DNA of 64,000 bases from positions 682,001 to 746,000 of the forward strand of contig CAJZBQ010000053.1 of the NCBI GenBank assembly GCA_914767885.1, written 5' to 3'. This document shows positions 47,001-57,299 of the stretch, in pieces. A program made the position numbers and the translations under genes. This DNA is from Blepharisma stoltei (lineage: Eukaryota > Ciliophora > Heterotrichea > Heterotrichida > Blepharismidae). The notes under the pieces were generated by a model, which was not told the origin of the DNA, made no database searches, and saw only the letters and a program-made list of their open reading frames with translations. Numbering within the stretch: position 1 is the first letter of the stretch; each line of letters opens with the position of its first letter.

Positions 47001-49033
47001 GTGAGCTAAGCCGAATTTGTCTTTATCTTTTGTGAAACAGCTTAAAGAATAGTTTGCGTTTGGGACAGAAGCTCCGCAATCAAAGTGGTTGACATTTAGC
47101 TGGAAGTTTTGTAATATATCTTGAGCGTTATTTATGTCGTTAACTGAAAGAGTAAGTCCTCTTGTGTTTGTTAATACTGATAGGTTGGGGGACGCGCCAT
47201 AATTGTAGGCTCCGTCACTTGCGCTGAAGGTTAGAACTTTTTTCTGACTCCACCCCCTTAAAATGGAACAAATTATCGGTAAAATTTCCACTTTTTTGGT
47301 AAATTAACCCCCCTTTAAATTGGAACAAAATTTAATTTTATAATAAAAAATTATATATAATTTTTATCTAAAAAGTTTTGATATAAGTTAAATGTTTCTT
47401 CTTAACTAAAATTAAAAATTTATTTATATCTTGCTCTTTTTTAAAGAAAAAAGTATAAAGAGCATCTTATTTAAATAAATTTATTATCCTTAATTGGCAA
47501 AATTTAAAAAAAAATTAATTTGTTTTTTTTTAAAAATTTTCAAAAAATTTTGGTTTTTTTTGATAAAAATGATATTTTTTATTTGGATAGTTTTGATATA
47601 AATTCAATAGGAATTCTTTATAAAATTTCAAAATTTACTTATTTCTTGCTTTATTTTAAAGAATAGAGTATAAATAATATCTTATTTAAACAAAATTAGC
47701 ACTTTGATCGATAAATTTATTTTTAATTTTTTTTTATCAATAAAAATAATAATTTTTGTGTAAATAATTTTGATACCAATTAATAGTGGCTATTAGCTAA
47801 TAATGAAAATTTAGTTATATTTTTGCTTTGTTTTAAAGGATAAAGAGTAAATAGCGCTTTATTAAACAAATTTATTGATCTAATTCGATAAGTTTTGAAA
47901 ATTTTTTTTTTTTAATTTTTTTATAAAAAATTTTATACTGATATTTTTTTTTAAAAAAAAAAATTAACCCCCTTTAAATTGGAACAAAAATTTTTAGTTC
48001 CAATTTTAAAAGGAGGGGGGGAGTGAGAGATCGGGATATTAGAAGAGTCCCCTGGGAATATAACAGAGGATATTAATGATAGGCGTTTTTCTGTTATTGC
48101 TCCAATAATTTTTTTCTCATTGTTTTGAATATTTATAAGAGAAAATTCAGTACTACAGTAATGACTTGGGCACTTTTGGGTTAAAACTTTTAAAGATTCG
48201 TCTGAGTTCGAAAAATTTGTTAATGTAAAAATCATGTCTGAGATTGCAGCAGACCAGTATTTTTCATTTGAGTCTACTAACTCTCTACCTTTGTCAACCA
48301 ATCCTAATGCTCCTTCAAGATTTGAGCCATAACTGCTCTCTCCGATAAGCAGAATTCCTGTTCCCTTGGTCAAAATTTTAGACTCAACTAAATTTTTTTG
48401 AACTTCAATAGATATTTTTTTATTAGTAAAAACATAAAAAAGAGACGACCCATGCCTCACAATCTCTCTTTGCACGAACCCTTGAATATAAGTATCTGAA
48501 TTAATTGAAATTATCTCTATACTTTGGGAATAATTCCACAGAGATTGCTTTGAATTTAAATACTTTTCGGCATTACTGATTGCAATACCATCAGTTCAAT
48601 TAAAAAATGTCAAAGTAGTTACTAAAGCATCGGTTAAGCTTTCTTTAGAGCTTGACAGAGAAAAAGACCAGCTGCTTTGGAAAAGCAGGCTATTAGAAAC
48701 CACAAAATGGACTATAAAATTTTGCTCACAGATAACTGCAATTTCGAACTCGGTATTAAGACTGCAGGTAATATCAAAAATTGCAAGCAAATTCGGATGC
48801 ATGGAAATTTCTTCTTTGAGAAAAGAGAAATCACATGCCATAATTTCAACTGGGGTTTGATTTAATATGTTGGTCTGAATATCTGAGATTAAACTTGGGA
48901 TAATCTCTCTAGTGAAATCTGAGTAGACAATTAAAACTTCTGATGAGAGATATTGAGGAGCAAAGCTTAAAATCAAAGAGAAGTTGAATAGTTTTATAAG
49001 GATATTCGCAAGAACCACAAATTTGTATTCCAT
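44066..49033 (-). CDS. Receptor-like family member R7, inverted, three IESs (1143 aa)
   Basis: ATG at 49033, TAG at 44066-44068. Removing 196 bp (45708-45903), 561 bp (46065-46625) and 779 bp (47248-48026) leaves 1144 codons, open throughout with TGA as Trp. Signal peptide then SSEVLIVYSDFT; GTGILLIGESSYGS; SASDGAYNYG; VMGWSSIALIYQND; YDLGLRKGD; NCPFDDKLKQTF; GPDIRPLNSFIADIGDALS; helical C-terminus ending LDLLKSK. Length and motifs agree with R5 and R6. It is the only copy on the minus strand, 14 kb from the array with unrelated genes between, so it was moved or inverted after duplication. Confidence 0.9.
45708..45903. mobile_element. IES, 196 bp (in R7)
   Basis: TA at 45708-45709 and 45904-45905, with short inverted ends TATAGCTC / GAGCTATA. 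Excision (minus strand) gives D-D-Y-T-Y-K-R-V-E-V, as in the paralogues. Confidence 0.88.
46081..46625 (+). mobile_element. Retroposon-like element D in R7 coding sequence
   Basis: 545 bp between 16-bp direct repeats TATAATTTCTTGATAT (46065-46080 and 46626-46641), both copies belonging to the R7 codons YQEII. It shares with other D copies GGAGCGTAACGTCCAG, TTTCACGCTAGGGAGC, GGACTTTCGGC and GCCGGATATA. Removing 561 bp (element plus one repeat) gives S-V-Y-Q-E-I-I-D-L-N-V-R. The repeat contains TA at both ends, giving a normal IES boundary. Confidence 0.88.
47248..48026 (-). mobile_element. Family G IES, 779 bp, bounded by TGA rather than TA (in R7)
   Basis: Plus-strand junctions CTGACTCCACCCCC and GGGGGGAGTGAGAG; the repeated bases are TGA (47245-47247 and 48024-48026). 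Excision gives N-I-P-I-S-Q-K-K-V. No TA is available at the host site, since paralogues read TCTCAGAAA. Ends are family G (CCCTTTAAATTGGAACA, twice on each side). The interior has several AT-rich units with GATAAA/TTTTGATA motifs, making it about twice the usual length. Confidence 0.82.
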
Positions 49034-49384
49034 TTATTATTATTCTTAATTATAAATTAACAAAAAATCTTTTTTAGTCACCACATTGGAACATGGCCAA
49101 GCACTTGTGAAAGAGTAACTTTTTGTCTAATTGAGTATTTTCTTATAAATGGGAGCACTTTAAAACTATAAGAATATTTTAAGAATTGCCATAGAGTATT
49201 GGGGATATCGAAAATATACTTTGAATTGGTAGAAACAAACTATGTCTTTATAATGGATTATTATCATTATAAGCTATAAGTTAAAATTATGAAAATTACT
49301 TTCCATAATATAAATTTTATTCTTAGAATATGACATTTTTATAAATACAAGATTATTGAAAACAATTAAATAATGCAATTATGA
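49034..49384. other. Intergenic R7 to TIP41-like gene
   Basis: Promoter side of R7 and 3' side of the TIP41-like gene. AT-rich, no motif supported. Confidence 0.5.
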
Positions 49385-50206
49385 TTAATTCTTGTTATTT
49401 TCATTATATATTATGGAATCTTTAAATAACATTTTGACAGGTAAATATTGAAAAATAATGTCACTTTGTCGTGAATTTGAATACCAGTCAGGAGAAAACT
49501 CAAATCCATTGGCATTGATTTCATCAAAAGAACCTTCCCGAAACTGAAATTCTCTTAGAATTTTATTGCTCTCAAATTCATGAAAAATTCGTGTGTCCAA
49601 TATTCTTACCAAAGAATGATTAATTCTAACATAGCACCTTAGCAGAGCATAGAAGCAATCTTGCATTGCTCGAACTCTCATATAAAAGGTTGAGACCCCT
49701 ATTTCTTCTAAAGAATCCTCATAAAATTTTAACTCTGAACTTCATAATATTGGATTATCTTGTCCAAGTCGATGCAAAGGAAGGTTGTCATTAGAAATTT
49801 GAAAAATCACATTTTCAGGTAGATCTTTTCTCGGATAAACTGGCCTTAAGCTTCCCTTATAAGGCGTTGAAAAAGTTCAGTCTGTTCTTGTTCCATTTGT
49901 ATTAAGATTCAAACTTGGATTTTTAATTGGTCGAGGAACAATATTAATGTGGTCATGCAATAAATTACCCTCTCTATATAGTTTTTCATTTCTTAGTTCA
50001 GGCTCACAAAGCTGCAATGCTGCTTCTGAAGATATAAAATAATTGAATCCAAGATCAGTGTTTTTAAAAGAAACAAAGCTGTTTCCATAAAATGTTTGGG
50101 GAATTTTTATACCAGTTTGACGATTGAGTGTAAGGGTTTCGTCTGAGCGGAGTAAGCGACCCCTTTCTACTTCAATGCTCCATTGGCCTGCTCTATATCT
50201 TTCCAT
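49385..50206 (-). CDS. TIP41: TIP41-like protein (273 aa)
   Basis: ATG at 50206, TAA 49385-49387; two TGA codons read as Trp (TDWTFSTPYKGSL and PILWSSELKFYE). Family signatures: DWTFSTPYKGSL, ILWSSELKFYEDSLEEIGVS, MRVRAMQDCFYALLRCYVRI, RILDTRIFHEFE, REFQFREGSF and QYLPVK. Length matches human TIPRL (272 aa). The family binds PP2A-type phosphatase catalytic subunits (via Tap42/alpha4 in yeast) in TOR signalling. Intact; apart from TGA codons no interruption. Confidence 0.93.
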
Positions 50207-51139
50207 TTATCATTCACTATTTATCTTTTATACCAAACTAATTTTTTGTTTATTAAAGTGCAAAGTTTATTCTTGAGTTTGAAGTACCATTGATTATTAA
50301 ATTTAATAAATAAACCATTTATCGAGAAATTGCTATAAACAAATTATTATAAAATTATAAATAAAATTGCAGCACGTATAAAATGCTAAAAAGATTAAAA
50401 AATGGTTTAAATTAATTATGGTAGGCTAAGCTTAAATCTTTCCATTGTAAACTTAATTTCAGCTATAGAAGATCTTGAAATGCTCTAATTTATAATCTGA
50501 AATAATTTTTAGATTCTTTTCAAAAATTGCCTATAATTCCTTAAACAGATAATTAGATAAATTAATTCCCATTAAATTTAATTTTTTATCTGTAAAAATA
50601 AATTCCTTGTAAGTAGCTTTGATGACCATTTTATTGTAGCCAGAATATTAAATTTACAGATTTTAAATAAGGAGTGCATATGCAATATTATTTATAAAAA
50701 GTTATCGCTTTAATTTTATAATTATTTTAATAATTTGTTCTCATTTAAATTTTATATCCTAAATTAAGTAAGCCCTTTTAAATTTGGACTGGTTTTTTTG
50801 TTTTTATTTGAAGGCTGGAGTAAATAATGTTTTCTGACACTAATAAAATTCATTAAATTCTATTTATGATCAAACAAAATTATTTATTTATCTAAAACCC
50901 AGTTTATAAAACTCCAGAATTTTTCTTTGCTGGCTTCTCCAAAATTGATCAAAGATATCCTGTAATTATATTTCGAGAAAGGATCAGGGCATTGCATATT
51001 CGCACTTACTCCTTTGCCTATAGCAAATGAGAAAATCTTATAAAATTATTTTAATAAAATTAAAGGTGTTATAGTCTCCAACATTTTCTAAATCAAAAAA
51101 AAAATTATTTAAATATATATACTTTATAAAATATATTTA
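50207..51139. other. Intergenic
   Basis: Bidirectional spacer of AT-rich DNA. Nothing supported before the family A element. Confidence 0.5.
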
Positions 51140-51529
51140 CTCCCCCCCCCCCCTCCGTGAGCGAACAAAACCATTAGAAAAATCGCCATTTTTTGACCAA
51201 AAACCCACCCTCCGTGAGTGAACAAAAATTTTTTTAATAGAAAAAATTTTAATGGAAAAAAATTTTGATATATAAGTGATAATTAGTATAATGAAATCTA
51301 GAGCTAATTCTGTTTAATTTTAAACAAATTGCGTTTTAAAACATAAATTTTGCAAATTAAATTAATATTTGCTTCCCAATTTTTGCAAATTAGGATTTTT
51401 TTTTAAATTTCGAAAAAAATATTTTTTATAAAATTTATATATAAATTTTTTTTTAAAAAAAAAAATTAACCCCCCTCCGTGAGCGAACAAAATTTTTTTG
51501 TTCGCTCACGGAGGGGGGGGGGGGAGTTA
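51140..51529 (-). mobile_element. Family A MITE-like element, 390 bp, reverse orientation (intergenic)
   Basis: TA at 51138-51139 and 51528-51529. Near-consensus copy: both termini, CCTCCGTGAGCGAACAAAAC and TTGTTCGCTCACGGAGGGG, plus the subterminal hairpin, are undamaged. Lies 120 bp upstream of the phosphatase start. One of the youngest-looking copies. Confidence 0.92.
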
Positions 51530-51649
51530 GTATAATTTAAATTGAGTTAGAGACTAATTTATTCAGTGTTTCCTCATTCAAAATTTAAATTCTTTATCTA
51601 CCCTTTTAAACTTCTTGCCTTATTCATATTCCACAATCGATTTTCAAAT

Positions 51650-54351
51650 ATGTTAACATTTAATTCCAAAATGCGTCAATCTCGCCAAGAATTTTCTCGA
51701 CAAAAACTCGAAGTCTACGGCACAGCTCCTTTGCCCCGTTTCGGCCATACAATGACTCCAGTCAGCAAGACAAAAATCATACTCTTTGGTGGGGCCACTG
51801 GTGACACAGGCAAATACTCAATTACAGGGGACACTTACTGCTTTGATATTGTATCGAACACTTGGTCAAGGCTTGACAGGGTCTCTGGAATTTCTCCGTC
51901 TCCCCGTGCAGCTCATTCTGCAAGCTCAGTCGAAGCATATCAGATGGTTATCTACGGAGGTGCCACAGGAGGTGGCTCCTTAGCTTCAGATGACCTTTAT
52001 CTTCTAGACATGAGATCTGGAGAAGATCAAGCTTCATGGATGATCGTCCCAGTGGTAGGCACAACCCCAGGCAGACGCTACGGGCACACTTTGGTGTTCC
52101 AAAAACCTAATTTGCTCGTCTTTGCAGGAAACACCGGGAATGAGACTGTTAACGATGTGTGAAGCCTAAACGTCGAAAAAGCGCCTTTTACATGGATAAA
52201 GCTAAATATTCAAGGAGAAACCCCAAAAGTAAGAGTTTATCACTCAGCTTGCTTGTGTTTGACAGGGTCAGCTACAGGAATGATGGTAATTTATGGAGGA
52301 AGATGCAATGATCAAGCTGCATTGAATGATACATGGGGTTTGAGAAGACATAGAGATGGTAGGTGGGACTGGGTAAGAGCTCCATATAAGCCGAATGGAG
52401 AGCAGCCAGTGCCTCGATATCAGCATGCGTCCCTCTTTATTGGATCTACCATGATGGTGCTTGGAGGCAGGACAAATCAGGTAGGTGAAGTAGTTCCACT
52501 TGAAGCCTATGACACAGAAAATAGCGAATGGTTCAAATTCAACTCAATCCAAAGATTTCGACATGCCTGCTGGAGCTTAGATTCCGACGTGTACGTTCAT
52601 GGTGGGTTTGAGCACGAAACACCTAATATCCCAACCGATACCATTTTCAAAATTGATACTATAAGGCTTTTTGGAAAAAATGAGCAGCTTATTCCTCGTA
52701 CTTCAGACCCCACCCCAAAAGCCCAAATAACTAACCTAGACCAGCAGCGTCCTATTAATAGAGTCCCAAGGAACAACAACAAAACCCCAGAAATCCGTCT
52801 TGCAAGCCAAGTCCTTGTATACATGAACGAACAAAGTGACGAACCATCTTCTCAGATTAAACGTGTCCCTCTAGAAAGGCTTCAAGAAGAAGGCAAAAGA
52901 ATCGGCGTCAAAGCACTTCCTCCAGGGATTTCTAAAAGTACTCAAGAAATTGAAAGCAACAATGAGCAGATCTTAGACCAATTATTCAAATCCCGAGAAT
53001 GGAGCAGCATCACAGAAACTCGCTTTGCTTTGAGAAAAGAAATTGTCTTGAGCCTAATCCAAGACTGTGAAAACATTCTAAAAAATGAGCCAAATGTGAT
53101 CAGAATTAGAGCACCTGTAAAAATATTCGGAAATCTGCATGGACAATACATCGACCTTTTAAGGTTTTTTGAGATGTGGGGCGAACCAAGTGATAAAAAT
53201 AATGAAGGAGATATCGAAAGCTTTGACTACATATTTTTAGGTGACTATGTAGACAGAGGCAATCGATCCTTAGAAACCATCTGTTTATTGATGTCCTTAA
53301 AACTCAAGCATCCAGACCAAATTTTCTTGTTAAGAGGACATCATGAAGATATTAGCGTAAACTCGCTTTATGGGTTTGCTGACGAGTGTCGCCAGCGCTT
53401 AAATGAAGATACCAATGACCCGAACTCAGTTTACCAAAAAATCAATAAAATGTTTACATTTTTACCTCTCGCATGTGTAATTGAGGACCGAATCTTGTGT
53501 GTTCATGGCGGAGTTGGCCATGGAATTCGCTCTTTGGACGAGCTTGATGCAATTCCTAACTCCCCTCCCTCCTTGAGAGACAAAAAAATCTTGTTCGCTC
53601 ACGGAGGGAGGTTAATTGTTTTTTTTTTAAAAAATCCCACTTCTCGAAAATTGGAAGGCGCATATTAATTTAATTTATAAAATTTATGTTTTACAATGCA
53701 ATTTGTTTAAAATTAAACAGAATTAGCTCGAGATTTCATGATACTAGTTATGCACTATCTAAAAGTGCATATCACTTATATATCTAAATTTTTTCCCATA
53801 AAAAATTTTTGTTTGCTCACGGAGGGTGTGTTTTCGTGCAAAAAATAGGGATTTTTCTAATGATTTTTTTCGCTCACGGAGGGGGGAGTAAGCCAATCGA
53901 AGTAGCTCAGAACGCAACTTTACAAGACCAGCAAATTTTGATGGATGTTTTGTGGTCAGACCCATGTGAAAAAGAAAATGAAATGGGTTTCAAGGCTAAC
54001 ACTGCAAGAGACTCAACAGGTAGCAGAAATATTGTGAAATTTGGAGCTGATAGACTACAGAGATTTTTAACTGATAATAGGCTATCAATGGTAATCAGAT
54101 CCCATGAGTGTGTTATGGAAGGATATGATAGAAATTCTCAAGGTGATTTAATAACTGTTTTTTCTGCAACTGATTATTGTGGAAAATATAAAAATGCAGC
54201 TGCGATTTTAGTGGTGAAGAGGAGTATGGAAATTGTTCCAAGATTAATATATCCACTGAATAACTCCAATGAAAGCTGGATAGATAATGAAGAAAGTTTA
54301 AGAAGAAGGCCAGCAACTCCTCCAAGGTGGAAATCAAGCAAGCTTAAATAA
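51650..54351 (+). CDS. Kelch-PP1 phosphatase (PPKL type), altered metal site, one IES (789 aa)
   Basis: ATG 51650 gives 790 codons once 53559-53890 is removed; TGA in NDVWSLN is Trp. Residues about 15-330 form kelch repeats (IILFGGATGD, MVIYGGATGGG, LLVFAGNTGN, MMVIYGGRC, MMVLGGRT, VYVHGGFE). From about 440 onward is a PP1-family catalytic domain: FGNLHGQYIDLLRFFE, FLGDYVDRGNRSLETI, LLRGHHEDISVN, LCVHGG, IRSHECVMEGY and VFSATDYCG. The GDxHG aspartate is Asn and the GNHE asparagine is His, both metal ligands in PP1; the other ligands are kept. PPKL phosphatases occur in plants and alveolates. Activity here may be reduced or lost. Confidence 0.9.
53559..53890 (+). mobile_element. Family A MITE-like IES, 332 bp (in PPKL gene)
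   Basis: TA at 53557-53558 and 53889-53890. Ends CTCCCCTCCCTCCTTGAGAG and CGCTCACGGAGGGGGGAG. Excision gives D-A-I-P-K-P-I-E-V-A-Q, a conserved PPKL stretch. Includes a small ATGCACT...AGTGCAT hairpin not seen in other copies. Confidence 0.9.
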
Positions 54352-54823
54352 GTTATTAGATATTATATAAATATTAATATGCTTTCAATTATAATTTCTC
54401 CAATGATTAACGGATCGGCATTTTATATATCAAAAGAGAGATAGCATGATATAAGTTTATCTGATTAATATTTATGCTAACATAAAGTTTACTTATTGAA
54501 ACTTAAATGGATATATAAATCTCTATATTTAACCTGCTTTAAAGGCATTCATCCTTCAAATTATTTTTTATTTATAGAGTCTCGTAAAATATCTCTAACT
54601 AGGGTTAATTATTTTAAAGATTATATAGAGATTTGAATGAGCCCTTTTTTCTAATTTTATAATAGTTTAGAGTGGAAATTTTATAAATCTCAAAAAAGAA
54701 TGCTTATCTGGAAATATATATGGCATTGAAGTATAATATTAATAATTTCACAAAAAAATATTTTATAATAAAGATAATGGGCATTTAATTGAATATATGT
54801 TAAAATAGAAAAAAAAGCTATCA
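54352..54823. other. Intergenic, convergent genes
   Basis: AT-rich, nothing supported. Confidence 0.5.
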
Positions 54824-56562
54824 TTATATTTCAATCATAAGTTTTTGATGCAAATCAAACTTATAATATCTCTTATTCGAGCTATTTGCGATATAAACTC
54901 CTCCTTTGTTATATACACAATAAGCCTGAGAAGGAAATTTGAACTCAATTATTGAACTCGCAATCTGTTTCCAAGTATATTCATCTCCCAATCCACTCTC
55001 ATAGATCTTCCCATTCCCACACTCAATCAAATATAGTCTTTCTGCATTTATCAGAATCTTTCTTTTCCGCTCTGCAAATTCATAAGGAATTGTATTGAAA
55101 GAGTCATTTTCAATTGAATACAGCAAAAGATTACTATCTCTATATCTAGAAATCAAAAAAATTTGTTTAAATATAACCAAATGACAGCCATCATCAGCTC
55201 TTGGCATCGGAGTTAATTTAATTCAACAATTTTGGTCCAAATCAAATCTTTCTGACAATTTTAAAGCTTTTTTCCCGTTGGATCCTCCAAAACAATAGAC
55301 AGATCTGTTGAAATAGATTGCTGATGAGAGTGAGACAGGCTGCCCAGAAGGCAACGCTTGAACTTGGAAATCGCTAGAAATTTTTAAGGTTATTCCAGAA
55401 AGCTGGCTATTGCCAAAACAGAATAACTCACCATCTGGAAGTTGAGCTATACATGTGTTATAATCTAAAAGCTCTGGAGTTTCTAGTATTTTTGATTCTT
55501 CTATATGGGTTTCAGTGTCATAAATGAACAAATTAGTTTTATTGTTAGCATCGTTTATATGATAAAGGGATGCCATCTGATGGTAAGGATTCATAGATTC
55601 TTGAAAAGTTTGGTTTAAAGCTGTATCATAGCTTTGGCTTCTATACAGCGCACAAGTATTTCTGAAATTTTTCTCTATTTTTTGGCTATTAGGACTGCAT
55701 AAAATTTCAGATTTTTTAATGTTTAATTCTTCAGGATTCTGGCTCAAGGAATAGCTTTGATTTAGGCTAATTTCATTTATTTTATTTCAAGCTCTTCTAC
55801 AGCTGAATTAAATTCAGAAATAAGAACAACAACTTGATTTTGAGTTTTTAGCTGAATCTTTTCTATTCAATTTTCAAATTCCGTTTTATTTTTTTCATTC
55901 TCTTCAGCTAGCTTAGATATCAATTGATTTACCTCTTCTAGCTTTTCCTTGATTATTTTATCATGCTCTTCAAGTTTGTTTTCAATAATCAAGAGCTTTT
56001 GACCAAGAAATCTTTCAACTTTTTCTTTGATGGAGTTTTCAATAATCCTTTCAATTTCTTCACTCAATCCACAAAACAGCTTAATGCTGCTGTGTGAACT
56101 TGAGTTTATTGGAACCATTGTTTTCAAACTCTCAACGGCAACATCAGGCTGCAAAGTCAATAGCTTCAAAAGAGGATCCTGCTCTTGTATGGGAATAATT
56201 TTAGTCTGGGAAATCTTTTCGAAACAGCTACTTATTACTGCTGACTCAGAATCCAGCTTTTTTACGTATTCTTCAAGACTATTTTCTGAACTGCAAAGAT
56301 GCTGACTAAAAGATGATAAGATCTTATGCTTTAATTTATCTTTTTTGGACTTTTCTTTTGCAAGAAATCCAAGAACTGCATCTTTAGTTCCTTCGCAAGA
56401 CTCCAGAAAAATAGATTCAAAGTTATGGGCTCTATTTGGCAATTTGCAATGTTTACCAAAATGGAATTCACAAGAGTAGGTTGCAGGGGATGAGCATTTG
56501 CATACATAATGAACTTCATTAGTGCAGCTTTGTTCGAAACATTGTTTGGCATCCATCTCCAT
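54824..56562 (-). CDS. B-box/coiled-coil/kelch-like protein with one frameshift
   Basis: Starts near 56562 (MEMDAKQCFEQSC), TAA 54824-54826. N-terminus has Cys/His spacing of a B-box zinc finger (CTNEVHYVCKC, CEFHFGKHC). Residues about 75-255 are coiled coil (EEIERIIENSIKEKVERFLG). The C-terminal half is a kelch-like propeller (YCFGGSNGKKALKLSERFD). The reading frame shifts once near 55,790 in an A-rich run (ELEIK then INEISLNQSYS). The locus is one base short of a codon multiple, so a lost base would explain it and the intact product would be about 579 aa. Two separate genes are less likely because the second has no ATG near its start. Confidence 0.7.
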
Positions 56563-57299
56563 GGCAGGCTTTGAAGATTAATTATTAAATCAGCCCTTTA
56601 TTAAAAATTATCCTGAAAAAATTAATTAAAATTTATTATAAATCCACCGTTTTTGTTGCGAATTTCTAATCTTGTTTCATGGAATAAAAGGTTTCAATAT
56701 ATTTCTTCTATTAAAAAATCATTGAAAATTAATTAGAGAAGAAATCATTCTGAAGTGGTTAAGAGTTTATTCCTACATTTCCTCATCTATATTATTTAGA
56801 ATATGGTAGGAAGATTTATTTAGCTCTATAGATGCTATATTTTATTGGCAGAGAATTGGTAGGAAATCTAACGTAAACTTCAAAACTTTCTAAATTAAAA
56901 ATTGCAGTGGTCTATATTTTTTATTAAAATATTCCAAAGAAATTAGATATATTAAATCTATGTATCAAAATTTCAATTATTTTTGAGATTAAAGCCTCTT
57001 GGAAAAACGAAAGTATATTACATTTCAAAAGATTTGAAAATATCTTTTAAGTTCTTTTAGAAAATAAAGAAAGCAAATTCAATGACTTCCCAATCGATGC
57101 CACATCATTTTAGCTATTTTTCTTGTTTTAAATAATGCAGAAAAATTTTGAAGTACCAATGAGTTGAATTTTTTTTGATATTTGTTATGCTTTCTCAACC
57201 AATTTCCAAAAATTTCAAAAATTTAATGGATCATGGATTAATTTTTGGTCGAATTTATTTATTAAGATAATCAAGATCAACTTATTTCTATGTTTCCAA
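56563..57299. other. Intergenic
   Basis: AT-rich. Nothing supported. Confidence 0.5.

Noticed and set aside
55780-55800. Euplotes-style +1 programmed frameshift at AAA-TAA in the B-box gene
   Set aside because: The downstream frame corresponds to -1 (or +2), not +1, and the codon total is one base short.
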